Positions 9,573 to 19,191 are shown, numbered from the stretch's first letter. The stretch: DNA of 64,000 nucleotides from Luminiphilus sp051201685 (GCF_051201685.1 NZ_CP179213.1:1798001-1862000), one strand, 5' to 3'. Translations and numbers: made by a program. The notes: generated from the letters alone by a model not told the origin.

Positions 9573-11276
9573 TTAGTCAGCACTCTCAGGGTCCAAAACG
9601 TCTTTCAGCTCGCGCTTTAAAAATTTGCCATTGGCGTTGCGAGGCAATGGCTCAGCTAAAAACCAGACATACCGCGGCACTTTGAAGGCAGCGATCCGGC
9701 TAGCCAGATGCTCACGCAAACTAGGTGCATCCAGCATTGCCGCTTCTTTAAGATGGATGGCTGCACCAACTTCTTCACCGAGGCGATCATCAGGCACCGC
9801 AAAGGCCACACATTCTAGGACCGCTGGGTGGTCAAAAATTGCGTTCTCCACCTCAGCACCGTAGATGTTCTCGCCTCCTCTGAGGATCATATCTTTGGCC
9901 CGATCAACCAAATACAGAAAGCCGTCCTCGTCAAAATAACCAATATCGCCCGTCTGTAGCCAACCCTCTATGATGGTTTCGGCGGTTGCCTCGGGACGAT
10001 TGATATACCCTTTGATAACGGGCGTACCGCGCACGCAAACCTCGCCTACTTCGTTGGGCGCCAGTTTATTCCCATCTGCATCGACGCATTTCCCTTCAAG
10101 GGTAGGCACCATAGGCCCGGCACTACTTGGACGCTCCAGAAAAATATCTCCAGCGATGTAGCTGATAATGCCACAGACCTCTGTCATCCCGTAGCCTTGC
10201 GCTGGCTTTGCACGCTTCGTTTCCGCTGCCACTTTACCCACCAGGTCGGGCTGCATCGCGGCTCCACCACCACCCATAGCGTTCAAGCTGCCCAGATCAA
10301 ATTCGTCACGATCGGGGTGGGTTAGAATTTCACGACTCATCATGGGGACTGCACTCATCGTGGTGATCTTCTCAGCATCAATGAGGCGCATCGCTTCAAC
10401 CGGGTCCCACTTATACATCAAGATAAACCGGCCGCCAGCGACAGTACCGGCCTGCATAATGCAATTGTTGGCCGTAACGTGAAAAAGCGGCGTCGCGATT
10501 AACGCGACAGGAGGCGGTGCTGATACAGGTGCCTCTAGCGCTTGGCCTGCTTCTAGGGCCCTATGTGAAGCGTAGATGCCGCCCATAGCTGCGACGTTCA
10601 AAACATTGGCGACGCATCCGCGGTGGGTCAGTTGAGCTCCCTTGGGTCGCCCGGTAGTGCCCGAGGTGTAAAAGATGCAAGCTTCGCTGTCTGGGTCGAT
10701 TTCCGCCGCGGGCAAATCGCCACCGGTGGCAACAGCCGACTGCCAGGGTGTCGTTGTTAACGAACAATCATCAGTTCTCACAGAGACCAACGCCATGTCA
10801 GGAAACTGTTCGCTGACCGTGGCAAAAGTGGCTAACCGCTGTTGGTCGCCGACTAACATTTTTGGCTGGGAATCATTCAGTGCATAGGCCATTTCATCAG
10901 CGACCCACCAAGCATTTAAGCCTACAACTACAGCGCCGATCGAGTTGATCGCCCAATGGGCAAGCATCCATTCGGGATAGTTGCGCATCGCTATGGCCAC
11001 CCGATCCCCCGGAACAATACCTTGACCTACCAACCAATTGGCAAAGCCCGCCACACGCTCCGCCGCATCGCGGTAGGTCATGCGTTCATCAAGGTACACA
11101 AGATACTCAGCTTCACCGTGTCCAGTTGCCAACATCCACAGATCGCGCATGCTGTTTGGTGCGTTGACGTAACCCAGTAGTGACTGCCCCGCAACATCGA
11201 CCTGCCCTACCTCCAATAGAGATCCGGGTTGAGTAACCAATTTTCTAGCCGCTTCATAACTTGCGATACTACTCAT
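9573..11276 (-). CDS. AMP-forming acyl-CoA ligase
   Basis: A 567-residue ANL-superfamily adenylating enzyme. The P-loop-like motif is YTSGTTGRPKGAQLTH near residue 205. Later motifs are GYGMTEVCG near 355, the QTGDIGYFDEDGFLYLVDR hinge near 440, and the C-terminal catalytic lysine region PRNANGKFLKRELK. It would couple ATP hydrolysis to formation of an acyl-CoA from a medium or long-chain (or aromatic) acid in the cytoplasm. It heads a minus-strand run with sprT and an enoyl-CoA hydratase and is divergent from the phosphotransferase gene. Motifs cannot separate fatty-acid from other acid substrates. Confidence 0.88.
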   Translation of the reverse strand: MSSIASYEAARKLVTQPGSLLEVGQVDVAGQSLLGYVNAPNSMRDLWMLATGHGEAEYLVYLDERMTYRDAAERVAGFANWLVGQGIVPGDRVAIAMRNYPEWMLAHWAINSIGAVVVGLNAWWVADEMAYALNDSQPKMLVGDQQRLATFATVSEQFPDMALVSVRTDDCSLTTTPWQSAVATGGDLPAAEIDPDSEACIFYTSGTTGRPKGAQLTHRGCVANVLNVAAMGGIYASHRALEAGQALEAPVSAPPPVALIATPLFHVTANNCIMQAGTVAGGRFILMYKWDPVEAMRLIDAEKITTMSAVPMMSREILTHPDRDEFDLGSLNAMGGGGAAMQPDLVGKVAAETKRAKPAQGYGMTEVCGIISYIAGDIFLERPSSAGPMVPTLEGKCVDADGNKLAPNEVGEVCVRGTPVIKGYINRPEATAETIIEGWLQTGDIGYFDEDGFLYLVDRAKDMILRGGENIYGAEVENAIFDHPAVLECVAFAVPDDRLGEEVGAAIHLKEAAMLDAPSLREHLASRIAAFKVPRYVWFLAEPLPRNANGKFLKRELKDVLDPESAD

Positions 11277-11428
11277 GGTCTGTCCTTATCGGGATTCTTA
11301 GTTAGGTTTTAAGCAGCCCCAGTTGGGTTGCGCGAGCAAGCATAACCACAGCATACTTGCCGATCAAATTTTTACTCACATTCGTCTACTTCGGGGACGT
11401 TTTCGCGGTTGTAAGTCGGGGGTTGCAC

Positions 11429-12448
11429 TTGAGCACACAAACATTAGATCTTTCAAAACTCAGTGATTGGCTAAAAGCGAACGTGTGTGACTTTAGTGGC
11501 TCGCTAACCGCCGAAAAGTTTGCCGGTGGACAGTCAAACCCAACCTTTAAAGTGACCGCAGGCGAACGTGAATTTGTGCTGAGGCGCAAGCCCCCGGGAC
11601 AGCTGCTAGCCTCAGCCCACGCGGTCGACCGAGAGTATCGGGTTATTTCCGCGCTGCAAAATAGCGATGTGCCGGTACCCGGCGCTGTAGCACTCTGCGA
11701 AGACGATGACATCATCGGGTCCATGTTCTACTTAATGGAGTTCATGGATGGCCGTGTTTTTTGGGACCCAGTGTTGCCCGAGCTCTCTAATGATGAGCGC
11801 AGCGCGGCCTACGACGATATGAATCGCGTTCTCGCAGCGATGCACAGCGTTGATATCGATGCTGTTGGGCTGAGCGATTACGGAAGGCCGGGCAACTACT
11901 TCGAGCGGCAGGTGGGACGGTGGAGTAAGCAATACAGGGCGTCAGAAACTGAAACTGTCCCGGCAATGGAAACACTGATGGTCTGGCTATCAGAAAACAT
12001 GCCTGCCGACGACGGTCGAGTAGCGCTAGTTCATGGTGATTATCGGTTGGATAACGTCATGTTTCATCCTACTGAACCTAAAATCATCGCGGTGCTCGAT
12101 TGGGAGCTCAGTACTTTGGGCAACCCCATCGCTGACCTCGCCTATCAGGTTATGGCTTGGCAGCTTCCCCGTGATGCCGGCATCACCGGCTTGGGCGGCA
12201 TAGATCGCAAACCCCTAAGTATTCCAGAGGACAGCAGCTACGTCAGAAGCTACTGCGAGCGCACCGGGCGTGATGAAATTCAGCATTGGAATTTTTATTT
12301 GGCGTTTTGCTTTTTCCGCCTGGCAGCCATCGTTCAAGGCGTCAAAAAGCGCGCTCTTGACGGCACCGCCTCGAGTGCCGAAGCAGAGAGCCGCGGCAAC
12401 CTTGTGCACCCCCTCGCTGAACTGGGCATGTCATACATCAAAGACTAA
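11429..12448 (+). CDS. APH-family phosphotransferase (ACAD10/11-like)
   Basis: About 339 residues of an aminoglycoside-phosphotransferase-like kinase fold of the type fused to acyl-CoA dehydrogenases ACAD10/11 in animals. Visible motifs are GGQSNPTFKV, the Brenner-type catalytic loop VHGDYRLDNVMFH near residue 205, and the metal-binding VLDWELSTLGNP near 230. Bacterial homologues are usually encoded with acyl-CoA genes, as here, and ACAD10/11 kinases phosphorylate 4-hydroxy fatty acyl-CoA on the way to beta-oxidation. The same role here is plausible but inferred. No ATG precedes the core; the TTG at 11429 follows a GGGGG tract by six bases and is the best start. Confidence 0.8.
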   Translation: MSTQTLDLSKLSDWLKANVCDFSGSLTAEKFAGGQSNPTFKVTAGEREFVLRRKPPGQLLASAHAVDREYRVISALQNSDVPVPGAVALCEDDDIIGSMFYLMEFMDGRVFWDPVLPELSNDERSAAYDDMNRVLAAMHSVDIDAVGLSDYGRPGNYFERQVGRWSKQYRASETETVPAMETLMVWLSENMPADDGRVALVHGDYRLDNVMFHPTEPKIIAVLDWELSTLGNPIADLAYQVMAWQLPRDAGITGLGGIDRKPLSIPEDSSYVRSYCERTGRDEIQHWNFYLAFCFFRLAAIVQGVKKRALDGTASSAEAESRGNLVHPLAELGMSYIKD

Positions 12449-12459
12449 ATACGAGAGCG

Positions 12460-14100
12460 TCAGTGCGTCACTCGCAGACTTTTTTGAGCCACAGCTGTCG
12501 CTGCTCCAGCTTTGCCCGATGCCTTACGGCTGCGCTGAGTTTTGATTTTGGCCGCAGTTTTATCAGGCACATTTGTAAGCTTTGCGCGTTGAGCACGGGT
12601 CGGGGCCGGCCTGCGACGAGAGGACCGAGGGCGTCTTACCGCCACAGGATCTGGCCGCAAGTCGCCATATTCAAAGCGGTAGAGAATATCTTCTAAAGTC
12701 CGAGATATTTGAGTGCAGCGGCGAATAGCCTCGACCTTCTCGTAGCAAGCATGCTCACCGTGATGGGTCAGCCGAAGCAGTTCCTCTTCATTGAGATGAG
12801 AAAGTAAACGTAACGGATTCGCAAGCCGGAAGCTGGGCATAATGTTAATGTCCCCGGTGTACTCTTGATCCATGAGTGCGTGCATGCCGTGCAGCATCAT
12901 ATTGAACCTAGGCCAGTTATCACCGCGCTTTTGTGCCAAGCCGCGGTAAAAATTAAGAAATTCCCGCCCTACGCCTACGCCGAGTGCACCCGCAGCCTTA
13001 GACAGAGCTCCGCGGTCTTCGTCTTTGGAAATAAACGCTGTTGCAATGGGATTTACCATGCTCACGATATGGTGGTTAGTGCCAAAAAGGCGGGATAAGC
13101 GTTTGGCCGGCAGATCATCGGCAACCGAGCCGTCGATCCAACGTCGACCCGGCAAATACGGTTGTGGCTCTCCATGCACATTACGAGCCATTAACATAAC
13201 CGCGGGAAATACTCCGGGAACTGCGCAAGACGCCATAACTGCCGAGCGAATATATACGTTGGGTGACGTCACCGCGTTGAGGAGTCTTGAGCGCTGGTGC
13301 GGCTCGGCAGGTGCAATGGTAATGCTCACCTGCCTCCCGGTCTTTGCATAGGCCTCCTCGAAGGTCGCATTAGGAATAAGGCCCTCTATCAGATGTTCTA
13401 AGTCATCCAAAGAAATGTTGGGGCCACCGGTCAATAACTTCCGTAGGAATCCGGCTTCCTCTTTCGCCTTTGCGCCGCTTTGCAGTATCGCGAGCTTTTC
13501 AAGATCGGCCACTTCATCATCAGTGTGGCAGGCCAAAACGCCCGCAACTAAGGCGCCCGCGCTAGAACCCGAAATAACTCGAGGCAGAAGGCCCTGCTCG
13601 AGTAAGACATTGACAACGCCTAAATGGAGGAAGCCCAGGGCGCCGCCGCCACTAAGCATTAACGCAGAGCGGCCGAAGCAGATGTTAGCCCGATAAAAGA
13701 AATCCAGCTTTTGTTGAGCAGGAATAATGCTGTCATCAAGTTCGGCTAGCAGCTTCAGAGACTCATCGATTTCGTCAATGTAATCCTCGATCAGACGCTT
13801 CGTACCCGACTTGGCCATACGATAAAGGACGCCTTTACCCATGCCCCCCATGTTGCCATGAATGCCTTCATTGAGGGCATAAAGCAGCCCTTGATGATCG
13901 GAGCGAGCGCGTAGGTTTCTCAACCGATCAAGGCGTAAGCGGATTTGCGCATAGTCGTAGAGATCGGTGTGTTCAACGTGACGCCAGTCGGTCATACCCG
14001 TTATATCGTCATGATCACGAGCCGCTGCCAACCAATCCGCGTAGTTATCAGACTTGGCCATGTCCCGCGCTAATACCTTGAGTTTTCGTTTATTCCGCAC
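12460..14100 (-). CDS. Patatin-like phospholipase with DUF3336 N-terminus and basic tail
   Basis: A 546-residue patatin-family lipase. The N-terminal 140 residues match the DUF3336 region found in TAG-lipase-type patatins. The catalytic core has the oxyanion motif SGGGALGFLHLGV, the nucleophile GSSAG (Ser near 178) and the catalytic Asp in DGSVADD near 322. It would hydrolyse membrane or storage acyl esters. The final 70 residues are an unusual low-complexity Arg/Lys/Ala/Pro tail (RRPRSSRRRPAPTR and following), possibly binding acidic lipids or nucleic acid. A GAGG site five bases before supports the GTG start at 14100. It converges on the phosphotransferase gene with only 11 bases between stops. 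Confidence 0.87.
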   Translation of the reverse strand: MRNKRKLKVLARDMAKSDNYADWLAAARDHDDITGMTDWRHVEHTDLYDYAQIRLRLDRLRNLRARSDHQGLLYALNEGIHGNMGGMGKGVLYRMAKSGTKRLIEDYIDEIDESLKLLAELDDSIIPAQQKLDFFYRANICFGRSALMLSGGGALGFLHLGVVNVLLEQGLLPRVISGSSAGALVAGVLACHTDDEVADLEKLAILQSGAKAKEEAGFLRKLLTGGPNISLDDLEHLIEGLIPNATFEEAYAKTGRQVSITIAPAEPHQRSRLLNAVTSPNVYIRSAVMASCAVPGVFPAVMLMARNVHGEPQPYLPGRRWIDGSVADDLPAKRLSRLFGTNHHIVSMVNPIATAFISKDEDRGALSKAAGALGVGVGREFLNFYRGLAQKRGDNWPRFNMMLHGMHALMDQEYTGDINIMPSFRLANPLRLLSHLNEEELLRLTHHGEHACYEKVEAIRRCTQISRTLEDILYRFEYGDLRPDPVAVRRPRSSRRRPAPTRAQRAKLTNVPDKTAAKIKTQRSRKASGKAGAATAVAQKSLRVTH

Positions 14101-14331
14101 CCTTACCTCGTACCACTGTGAGATCAGACGTCAGCTTATTACTGTTGGGCGCTCGGGTATACTCGCTGCTTCGAGAAATGCGCGAAAAATTCGACCCACA
14201 CTCGCTGATGCCTCCAATTATCCGATATATATCAATAGACTAGCCCGGCATCTGCACCACAAACCTGAGCTCAAGAGAATGAACTAAAAAGCGGTTTCTT
14301 GCCACCAGACCTAAGGTTTCAGCCCCTGAAA

Positions 14332-15867
14332 TCACTCATTTCGGTTTCGATACGCATCCATCAAGTGACGCTTGTAAAGCTTACCGTTATCCATCCGAGG
14401 AAGCTGTTCCATGAAATCCAGATTTCGGGGGATTTTAATGTGGGACAAACGCTCTTTCAGCCATTCAACAAGCTCCAACGCTGTCTCATCAGTAGCATCG
14501 ACCCAGTTGGCTGGCTGAACAACAGCTTGAACGGTTTCACCAAACTCATCACAGGGCACTCCGAAAACCGCCACGTCGGCGACTTTTTCGTGATTGATCA
14601 GGAGGTTTTCAATTTCCGCAGGATAAATATTCACGCCACCAGAGATGATGGTGAAATTTTTGCGATCGGTAAGATACAAATAGCCTTCATCGTCGAGGTA
14701 ACCCATATCACCCACAGAGGTCCAGCCGTCTTTGTTGTAGGCTTCCGCCGTTTTACCCGGCTCGTTATGGTATTCAAATTTATTAGCAATGTCAGAAAAC
14801 CAAATCCCTCCGACCTCTCCGGCTGGCAACTCGTTACCCTCCTCGTCCAACACATGAGGAACGCCAAACAAGGGGCGACCCACCGAGCCTTTATGTTTTA
14901 GCCAATCGTTGGAGTCAATCAAGGTGAAACCCGCACCCTCGCTCGACGAATAGTATTCAAGGATCACAGGCCCCCACCAATCGATCATTTGCTCTTTAAC
15001 GTCAATCGGGCATGGCGCCGCGGCATGAATTGCCACTTGCATTGAACTGGTGTCGAACTGAGTCCGCTGCGCTGTGGGGAGCTTGAGCATTCGAACAAAC
15101 ATAATCGGTACCCATTGACTGTGGGTTACTCGGTGTTCTTGTATGAGTTCCAGTGCGCGTAACGCGTCGAACTTCTCCATGATGATCGAAGTGCCACCGG
15201 TATCCAGAACCACCATGTTGTAGTGCAGCGGTGCGGCATGGTACAGCGGCGCTGGTGACAAATAGGTGGTTTCCGGGCCAAACCCAAAGGCGGCACCAAG
15301 TGACAGGGTCAACGGCAGGGGCTCATCAAAAATTTCGGTGTACGGTTTGTTATAAACGCCCTTGGGTTTGCCCGTAGTGCCCGATGAATACAACATCGTC
15401 GTGCCCATGGCTTGATCTTCAATTGGCGACACCGGCAGCGCATCGACGGTCTCCTCCCAGGATAAAAAGCCATCCTCAATACCACCGATCATGTAAAAAT
15501 GCCTCAGCGCTTCAGCACTTCCAACCATGTGAACTGCTACGGCGGTTAACGAATGCGAAGCAACGAATAATTTCGCGCCACAGTTTTCTAAAATATAGGC
15601 CGTCTCATCTTCTTTGAGGTGGGTGCTGATAGGCGTAAAAATAATGCCAGAGCGCATCGCTCCGGTTGTAATCTCAAGGAACTGGCGGCAATTTTCTACC
15701 ATAATCGCCACGTGATCACCCGACTGCAATCCGCAGAGCCGGAATAAGTGCGCCACCTGATTGCTTCTAGCCTCTAGCTCTCCGTAGGTGACCATCTCTC
15801 CCGAGTTAGCCATAATAAAAGCGGGCTTATGGGGGGTTTCGGCTGCTGTAATTGATATGTGGGGCAT
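14332..15867 (-). CDS. AMP-forming fatty-acid/long-chain acyl-CoA ligase
   Basis: A 511-residue adenylating enzyme. Motifs are YSSGTTGKPKGVYNKP near residue 165, YYSSSEGAGFTLID near 310, SVGDMGYLDDEGYLYLTDRKNFTIISGG near 390, and the C-terminal PRMDNGKLYKRHL lysine. It makes acyl-CoA from a free acid with ATP. The ATG at 15867 (MPHISITAAETPHKPAF) fits relatives better than the GTG nine codons earlier and has a GAGAG site in front. It is divergent from the D-glutamate operon with 72 bases between the starts. The ligase's substrate is unknown; it may belong with the second ligase and patatin in lipid turnover. Confidence 0.87.
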   Translation of the reverse strand: MPHISITAAETPHKPAFIMANSGEMVTYGELEARSNQVAHLFRLCGLQSGDHVAIMVENCRQFLEITTGAMRSGIIFTPISTHLKEDETAYILENCGAKLFVASHSLTAVAVHMVGSAEALRHFYMIGGIEDGFLSWEETVDALPVSPIEDQAMGTTMLYSSGTTGKPKGVYNKPYTEIFDEPLPLTLSLGAAFGFGPETTYLSPAPLYHAAPLHYNMVVLDTGGTSIIMEKFDALRALELIQEHRVTHSQWVPIMFVRMLKLPTAQRTQFDTSSMQVAIHAAAPCPIDVKEQMIDWWGPVILEYYSSSEGAGFTLIDSNDWLKHKGSVGRPLFGVPHVLDEEGNELPAGEVGGIWFSDIANKFEYHNEPGKTAEAYNKDGWTSVGDMGYLDDEGYLYLTDRKNFTIISGGVNIYPAEIENLLINHEKVADVAVFGVPCDEFGETVQAVVQPANWVDATDETALELVEWLKERLSHIKIPRNLDFMEQLPRMDNGKLYKRHLMDAYRNRNE

Positions 15868-15939
15868 CAGGACTCTCGCAGTGGTATGTTTCACGTACTA
15901 TACAAGAGCTCGCAGCGAGTTAAAGCAAAGGAGATCACT

Positions 15940-16743
15940 TTGTCGGTGGGTAATCCGTTCAAGTCTATGGCACCTAACCAGCTGCGCCGGGCAGCGCGCC
16001 AGGCCAGGCTTAATGAAACCACAAGTGGTTTGGCTCCGGGCTTCGTCCAGTGCAACTTGGTCATTATTCCTCAAGACTATGCCGGCGACTTCGCCGACTT
16101 TTGCCGACGCAATCCGAGACCCTGTCCGCTGCTTGCCGTAAGCCCTACTCCGGGTGACTTCAGCCTACCAGAGCTGGGCTCAGATATAGACGTGCGAACT
16201 GATGTACCGCGCTATCGACGCTGGGAGAATGGCGCTTTAATAAATGAGCCGACCGACCTTTTGGATCACTGGCGTTCTGACCATGTGGCTTTTGCACTGG
16301 GATGCTCATTTTCTTTCGAAGAAGCACTGCTTGCCGACGGCCTCGAAATTCGAAACATTTCTGAGGGGGTTAATGTACCAATGTTTCGAACGAATCAACC
16401 CTGCACATCCGCGGGCCCGTTCGCCGGCAATCTTGTTGTGAGCATGCGTCCCATGAAACCCAAGGACGCCATAAGAGCCATTCAAATTTGCACGCGATTT
16501 CCTGCCGTTCATGGGGCTCCAATACATTTTGGCGACCCCAGCCAAATCGGCATCACCAATCTTCAGCAACCAGATTTTGGTGACAGAGTTACCATTAAAG
16601 ACGATGAGGTGCCGGTGTTTTGGGCGTGTGGCGTCACGCCTCAAGTGGCACTTGAAAATGCCAAAATCCCCTTAGCATTCACTCATGCCCCAGGCTATAT
16701 GCTAATTTCCGATAAACCCAACACAGGACTCGCAATACTGTGA
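15940..16743 (+). CDS. UPF0317/DUF1445 protein, N-terminal-half homologue of D-glutamate cyclase
   Basis: A 267-residue DUF1445 (YcsI/UPF0317) protein. Family signatures visible are LRRAARQARLNETTSGLAPGFVQCNL, DIDVRTDVPRYRRW, FALGCSFSFEEAL, MFRTNQPC, FPAVHGAPIHFGDP and FWACGVTPQ, all near-universal in the family. In animals this domain is the N-terminal half of mitochondrial DGLUCY, which turns D-glutamate into 5-oxo-D-proline. In B. subtilis ycsI sits with pxpABC. An AAGGAG site six bases before the TTG at 15940 fixes the start. The stop overlaps the pxpA GTG start (GTGA). First gene of a + strand operon; it may act with the DUF4392 protein encoded at 19188. Confidence 0.85.
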   Translation: MSVGNPFKSMAPNQLRRAARQARLNETTSGLAPGFVQCNLVIIPQDYAGDFADFCRRNPRPCPLLAVSPTPGDFSLPELGSDIDVRTDVPRYRRWENGALINEPTDLLDHWRSDHVAFALGCSFSFEEALLADGLEIRNISEGVNVPMFRTNQPCTSAGPFAGNLVVSMRPMKPKDAIRAIQICTRFPAVHGAPIHFGDPSQIGITNLQQPDFGDRVTIKDDEVPVFWACGVTPQVALENAKIPLAFTHAPGYMLISDKPNTGLAIL

Positions 16744-17534
16744 AAGCTGTCAAGAGGGTGGTCAGTCGCACCCGAAAAAGAAGAGCCCGTCAATTAAGCA
16801 TAAAACTCAACTGTGACTTGGGCGAGGGATTCGGCGTCTACACCATGGGACGTGACGACGAAATTATGCCCCTTATTGACTGCGCAAACATTGCCTGCGG
16901 CTACCATGGTGGCGACCCGTCTATAATGCGCAAGACGGTCCTTCTTGCCAAACGCCACAAAGTCGAAATCGGCGCTCACGTCGCTTATCCAGACCTACAA
17001 GGTTTTGGCCGTCGCTCAATGAACCTGCGAGGCCAAGAGCTTATTGACTGTATTCAGTATCAAATATCCGCGCTCGACGGCATAGCTCGCACGAATGGTG
17101 CTCGCGTTACCTACGTAAAACCCCATGGGGCGCTTTACAATGACATGAGCACCGACCCAGGACTGGAAAGAACAGTGATGCAAGCTATTGCATCGTGGTA
17201 CCGCCCCCTTGAGTTGGTCATGCTCGCCACACCAAAAGATAAAAAGTCAGTTGAAACTGCATTTGACTATGGACTGAGTTTGCGTTTTGAAGCTTTTGCA
17301 GACAGGGGTTATACCCGTTCGGGTTATCTTGTCCCGCGTGACAAGCCCGGCGCAGTTTTAGGCGTGACCGCCGCGGTTGCTCAGGCGAAGGCCATCGCCT
17401 CTGGCACAGTGCGCAGCACCAAAGGGCACAAACTCAGTATTCTTCCAGACACTCTCTGTGTCCACGGTGATACGCCTGAGGCACTAGAGATGCTGAAAGC
17501 CATTCACCTAGCGTTACAAACACCCGCAGACTAA
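16740..17534 (+). CDS. pxpA: 5-oxoprolinase subunit A (LamB/YcsF family)
   Basis: A 264-residue PxpA protein. The family hallmarks are KLNCDLGEGFG near residue 22, NIACGYHGGDPSIM near 47, EIGAHVAYPDLQGFGRR near 75, VKPHGALYNDM near 120, and the late AFADRGYTRSGYLVPR and CVHGDTPEAL motifs. PxpA is the part of ATP-dependent 5-oxoprolinase that opens the ring after PxpBC phosphorylates it, returning glutamate from the cyclised damage product 5-oxoproline. The GTG start overlaps the preceding stop by four bases; the first 18 residues are extra and basic compared with relatives. pxpB begins three bases after its stop. Confidence 0.92.
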   Translation: MKAVKRVVSRTRKRRARQLSIKLNCDLGEGFGVYTMGRDDEIMPLIDCANIACGYHGGDPSIMRKTVLLAKRHKVEIGAHVAYPDLQGFGRRSMNLRGQELIDCIQYQISALDGIARTNGARVTYVKPHGALYNDMSTDPGLERTVMQAIASWYRPLELVMLATPKDKKSVETAFDYGLSLRFEAFADRGYTRSGYLVPRDKPGAVLGVTAAVAQAKAIASGTVRSTKGHKLSILPDTLCVHGDTPEALEMLKAIHLALQTPAD

Positions 17535-17537
17535 CTA

Positions 17538-18214
17538 ATGCACTTAAGCTACGCTGGCCTTAACGGTATCCGTATAAGCCTTGACGACGCACCCAGCCCT
17601 GCCCTTACTGCTGATCTTATTGAGCTGCGTGATCGCATAACGAGCAAACACCCCGCAGGCCTCACCGACTGCGTACTGGGTTACCGAACCCTTACGCTTT
17701 TTTTTGATCTCGCAGAACTCCCTAGAGAGACGTTGCTGGCAACCATTCGCGAATTGGACGGCGTCACTGCTTCGCCGCAGTGCAGAGGACGGATGGTTGA
17801 ATTGCCCGTCTGGTACGCAGAAGAGTCAGGTCATGACTTGCTACGTGTTGCCGAACATAGCGGCCTGTCCGTTCAAGAGGTCATCGACTTACATTCGAGT
17901 AGCAGCTACAACGCCTATGCAACGGGGTTTGCCCAGGATTCTGCTACTTAGGGGACATCTCAGAGGTGTTGGAAATACCGCGCTTACGAACGCCTCGAAG
18001 AATAGTGCCTGCGGGCAGTGTTGCCATTGCAGATCGACAAACAGCGGTTTATCCCTCGGCGTCCCCTGGCGGGTGGCATCTTCTGGGCCTCTGCCCTACC
18101 CCTCTCTTTAATTTAGAGCTGTCACCACCCGGGTTGATAGCTGTGGGTGACCTAGTCACTTTCAAGCCCATTTCCCAAGATGAGTTTTTCGAACTGGGTG
18201 GTACGTTAATGTGA
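17538..18214 (+). pseudogene. pxpB: 5-oxoprolinase subunit B, interrupted by a one-base deletion
   Basis: Homologue of PxpB (KipI/allophanate hydrolase subunit 1 family). The first frame (17538-17951) gives LGYRTLTLFFD and SYNAYATGFA, then drifts into QDSAT and stops. The -1 frame resumes exactly at PGFCYLGDISEVLEIPRLRT, then VPAGSVAIADRQTAVYPSASPGGWHLLG, and ends at 18214. Joining the frames gives about 225 residues, near the E. coli length of 218. One base is missing in the GCCC run at about 17930-17933. Codon usage stays normal on both sides and the overlap with pxpC (GTGA) is preserved. No canonical slippery heptamer is present, so this is a fresh mutation or a sequencing/assembly error rather than programmed frameshifting. 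Confidence 0.88.
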
Positions 18215-19191
18215 CCGGACTAAGCGTTATCAAGGTGGGCCTTTACGCCACTATTCAGGATCTTGGTCGCGTCGGCTACCTTGGTTATGGAATCACTACT
18301 GGAGGCGCAGTTGATGCATTTGCGCTCCGCTGTGCCAACCGACTCGTTGGCAACACAGATAATCATGCCGGCATAGAAGTCGTGTTGAATGGGATAACGC
18401 TCGTAGCTACCTGCGATCTGCAACTGGCGTTGTGTGGCGCTCCCGTGACCCTGCATGTCAACGACGAACAGTGCTTTATGAATACGCTAGTGGTTGTGAC
18501 CGCCGGATCAACCGTTACCCTTGGAAGGGCCATAAAGGGCACTTACAGCTATTTGGCCGTAAAAGGAGGGGTATCCACGCCCCTCGTCTTGGGAAGCCGT
18601 AGCACTGTTATCCGCGAGGGCCTCGGGGGGATTACTGGAGAAGCCCTCAAAGCAGGAGACCTTTTACCCGCAGCTTCATCCGACCAGCCGCCGGAAATCC
18701 CGCATCGGCAACGGCATGAGCCACGTCAGTTGCCCAATAAAACCAGTACGCAAGCTGATACTCTACAGCTTCGATTTCTGCCAGGGATCCACTATGACGA
18801 TGTCACACAAGACTGCAGAGAAGATCTTTGCGGGCAAATCTTCAGTATTTCTGGATCAGCTAATCGCATGGCTATTCCTCTAAACGGCAGTCCGGTCGAT
18901 ACCGGCATGACAAAACTTTGGTCAGAGGCCACATGCCTTGGTTCAATTCAAATTCCACCAGACGGGCAGCCCTTGGTGCTCATGAATGATCGCCAGACAA
19001 TGGGAGGCTACCCTCAGGTTGGCGTCATAATTCCCCCTGACAGGGTGCGACTCAGCCAGGCCAGAGCAGGACAGCGGGTGCGACTTGAAGCATTAAGCAC
19101 AGCCCAAGCCGAGCAAATAGTCTGGTTGCATGAGCATTATGAAGAAACGCACCTGAAAGCGCTCGACAGCCTTGGATCCCCTGCCCCTTGA
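18211..19191 (+). CDS. pxpC: 5-oxoprolinase subunit C (biotin-dependent carboxyltransferase family)
   Basis: A 326-residue PxpC (KipA/allophanate hydrolase subunit 2 family). Signatures are VIKVGLYATIQDLGRVGYLGYG at the start (typically opening the family), GGAVDAFALRCANRLVGN, YSYLAVKGG near residue 108, and the late motif MNDRQTMGGYPQVGVI. PxpB and PxpC form the complex that phosphorylates 5-oxoproline before PxpA hydrolyses it. The GTG start overlaps the end of pxpB (GTGA), and its stop overlaps the next gene (TTGA). Its intact state despite the lesion in pxpB argues that the pxpB lesion is recent or artefactual. Confidence 0.92.
   Translation: MTGLSVIKVGLYATIQDLGRVGYLGYGITTGGAVDAFALRCANRLVGNTDNHAGIEVVLNGITLVATCDLQLALCGAPVTLHVNDEQCFMNTLVVVTAGSTVTLGRAIKGTYSYLAVKGGVSTPLVLGSRSTVIREGLGGITGEALKAGDLLPAASSDQPPEIPHRQRHEPRQLPNKTSTQADTLQLRFLPGIHYDDVTQDCREDLCGQIFSISGSANRMAIPLNGSPVDTGMTKLWSEATCLGSIQIPPDGQPLVLMNDRQTMGGYPQVGVIIPPDRVRLSQARAGQRVRLEALSTAQAEQIVWLHEHYEETHLKALDSLGSPAP

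Noticed and set aside
14299..14901. 200-codon + strand frame opposite the acyl-CoA ligase
   Set aside because: It mirrors the well-supported ligase coding strand and shows no domain.
17925..17960. Programmed -1 frameshifting in pxpB
   Set aside because: The codons before the shift (GGG TTT GCC) would mispair at the first position after slipping, so there is no standard slippery heptamer, and no clear downstream stimulator was seen.
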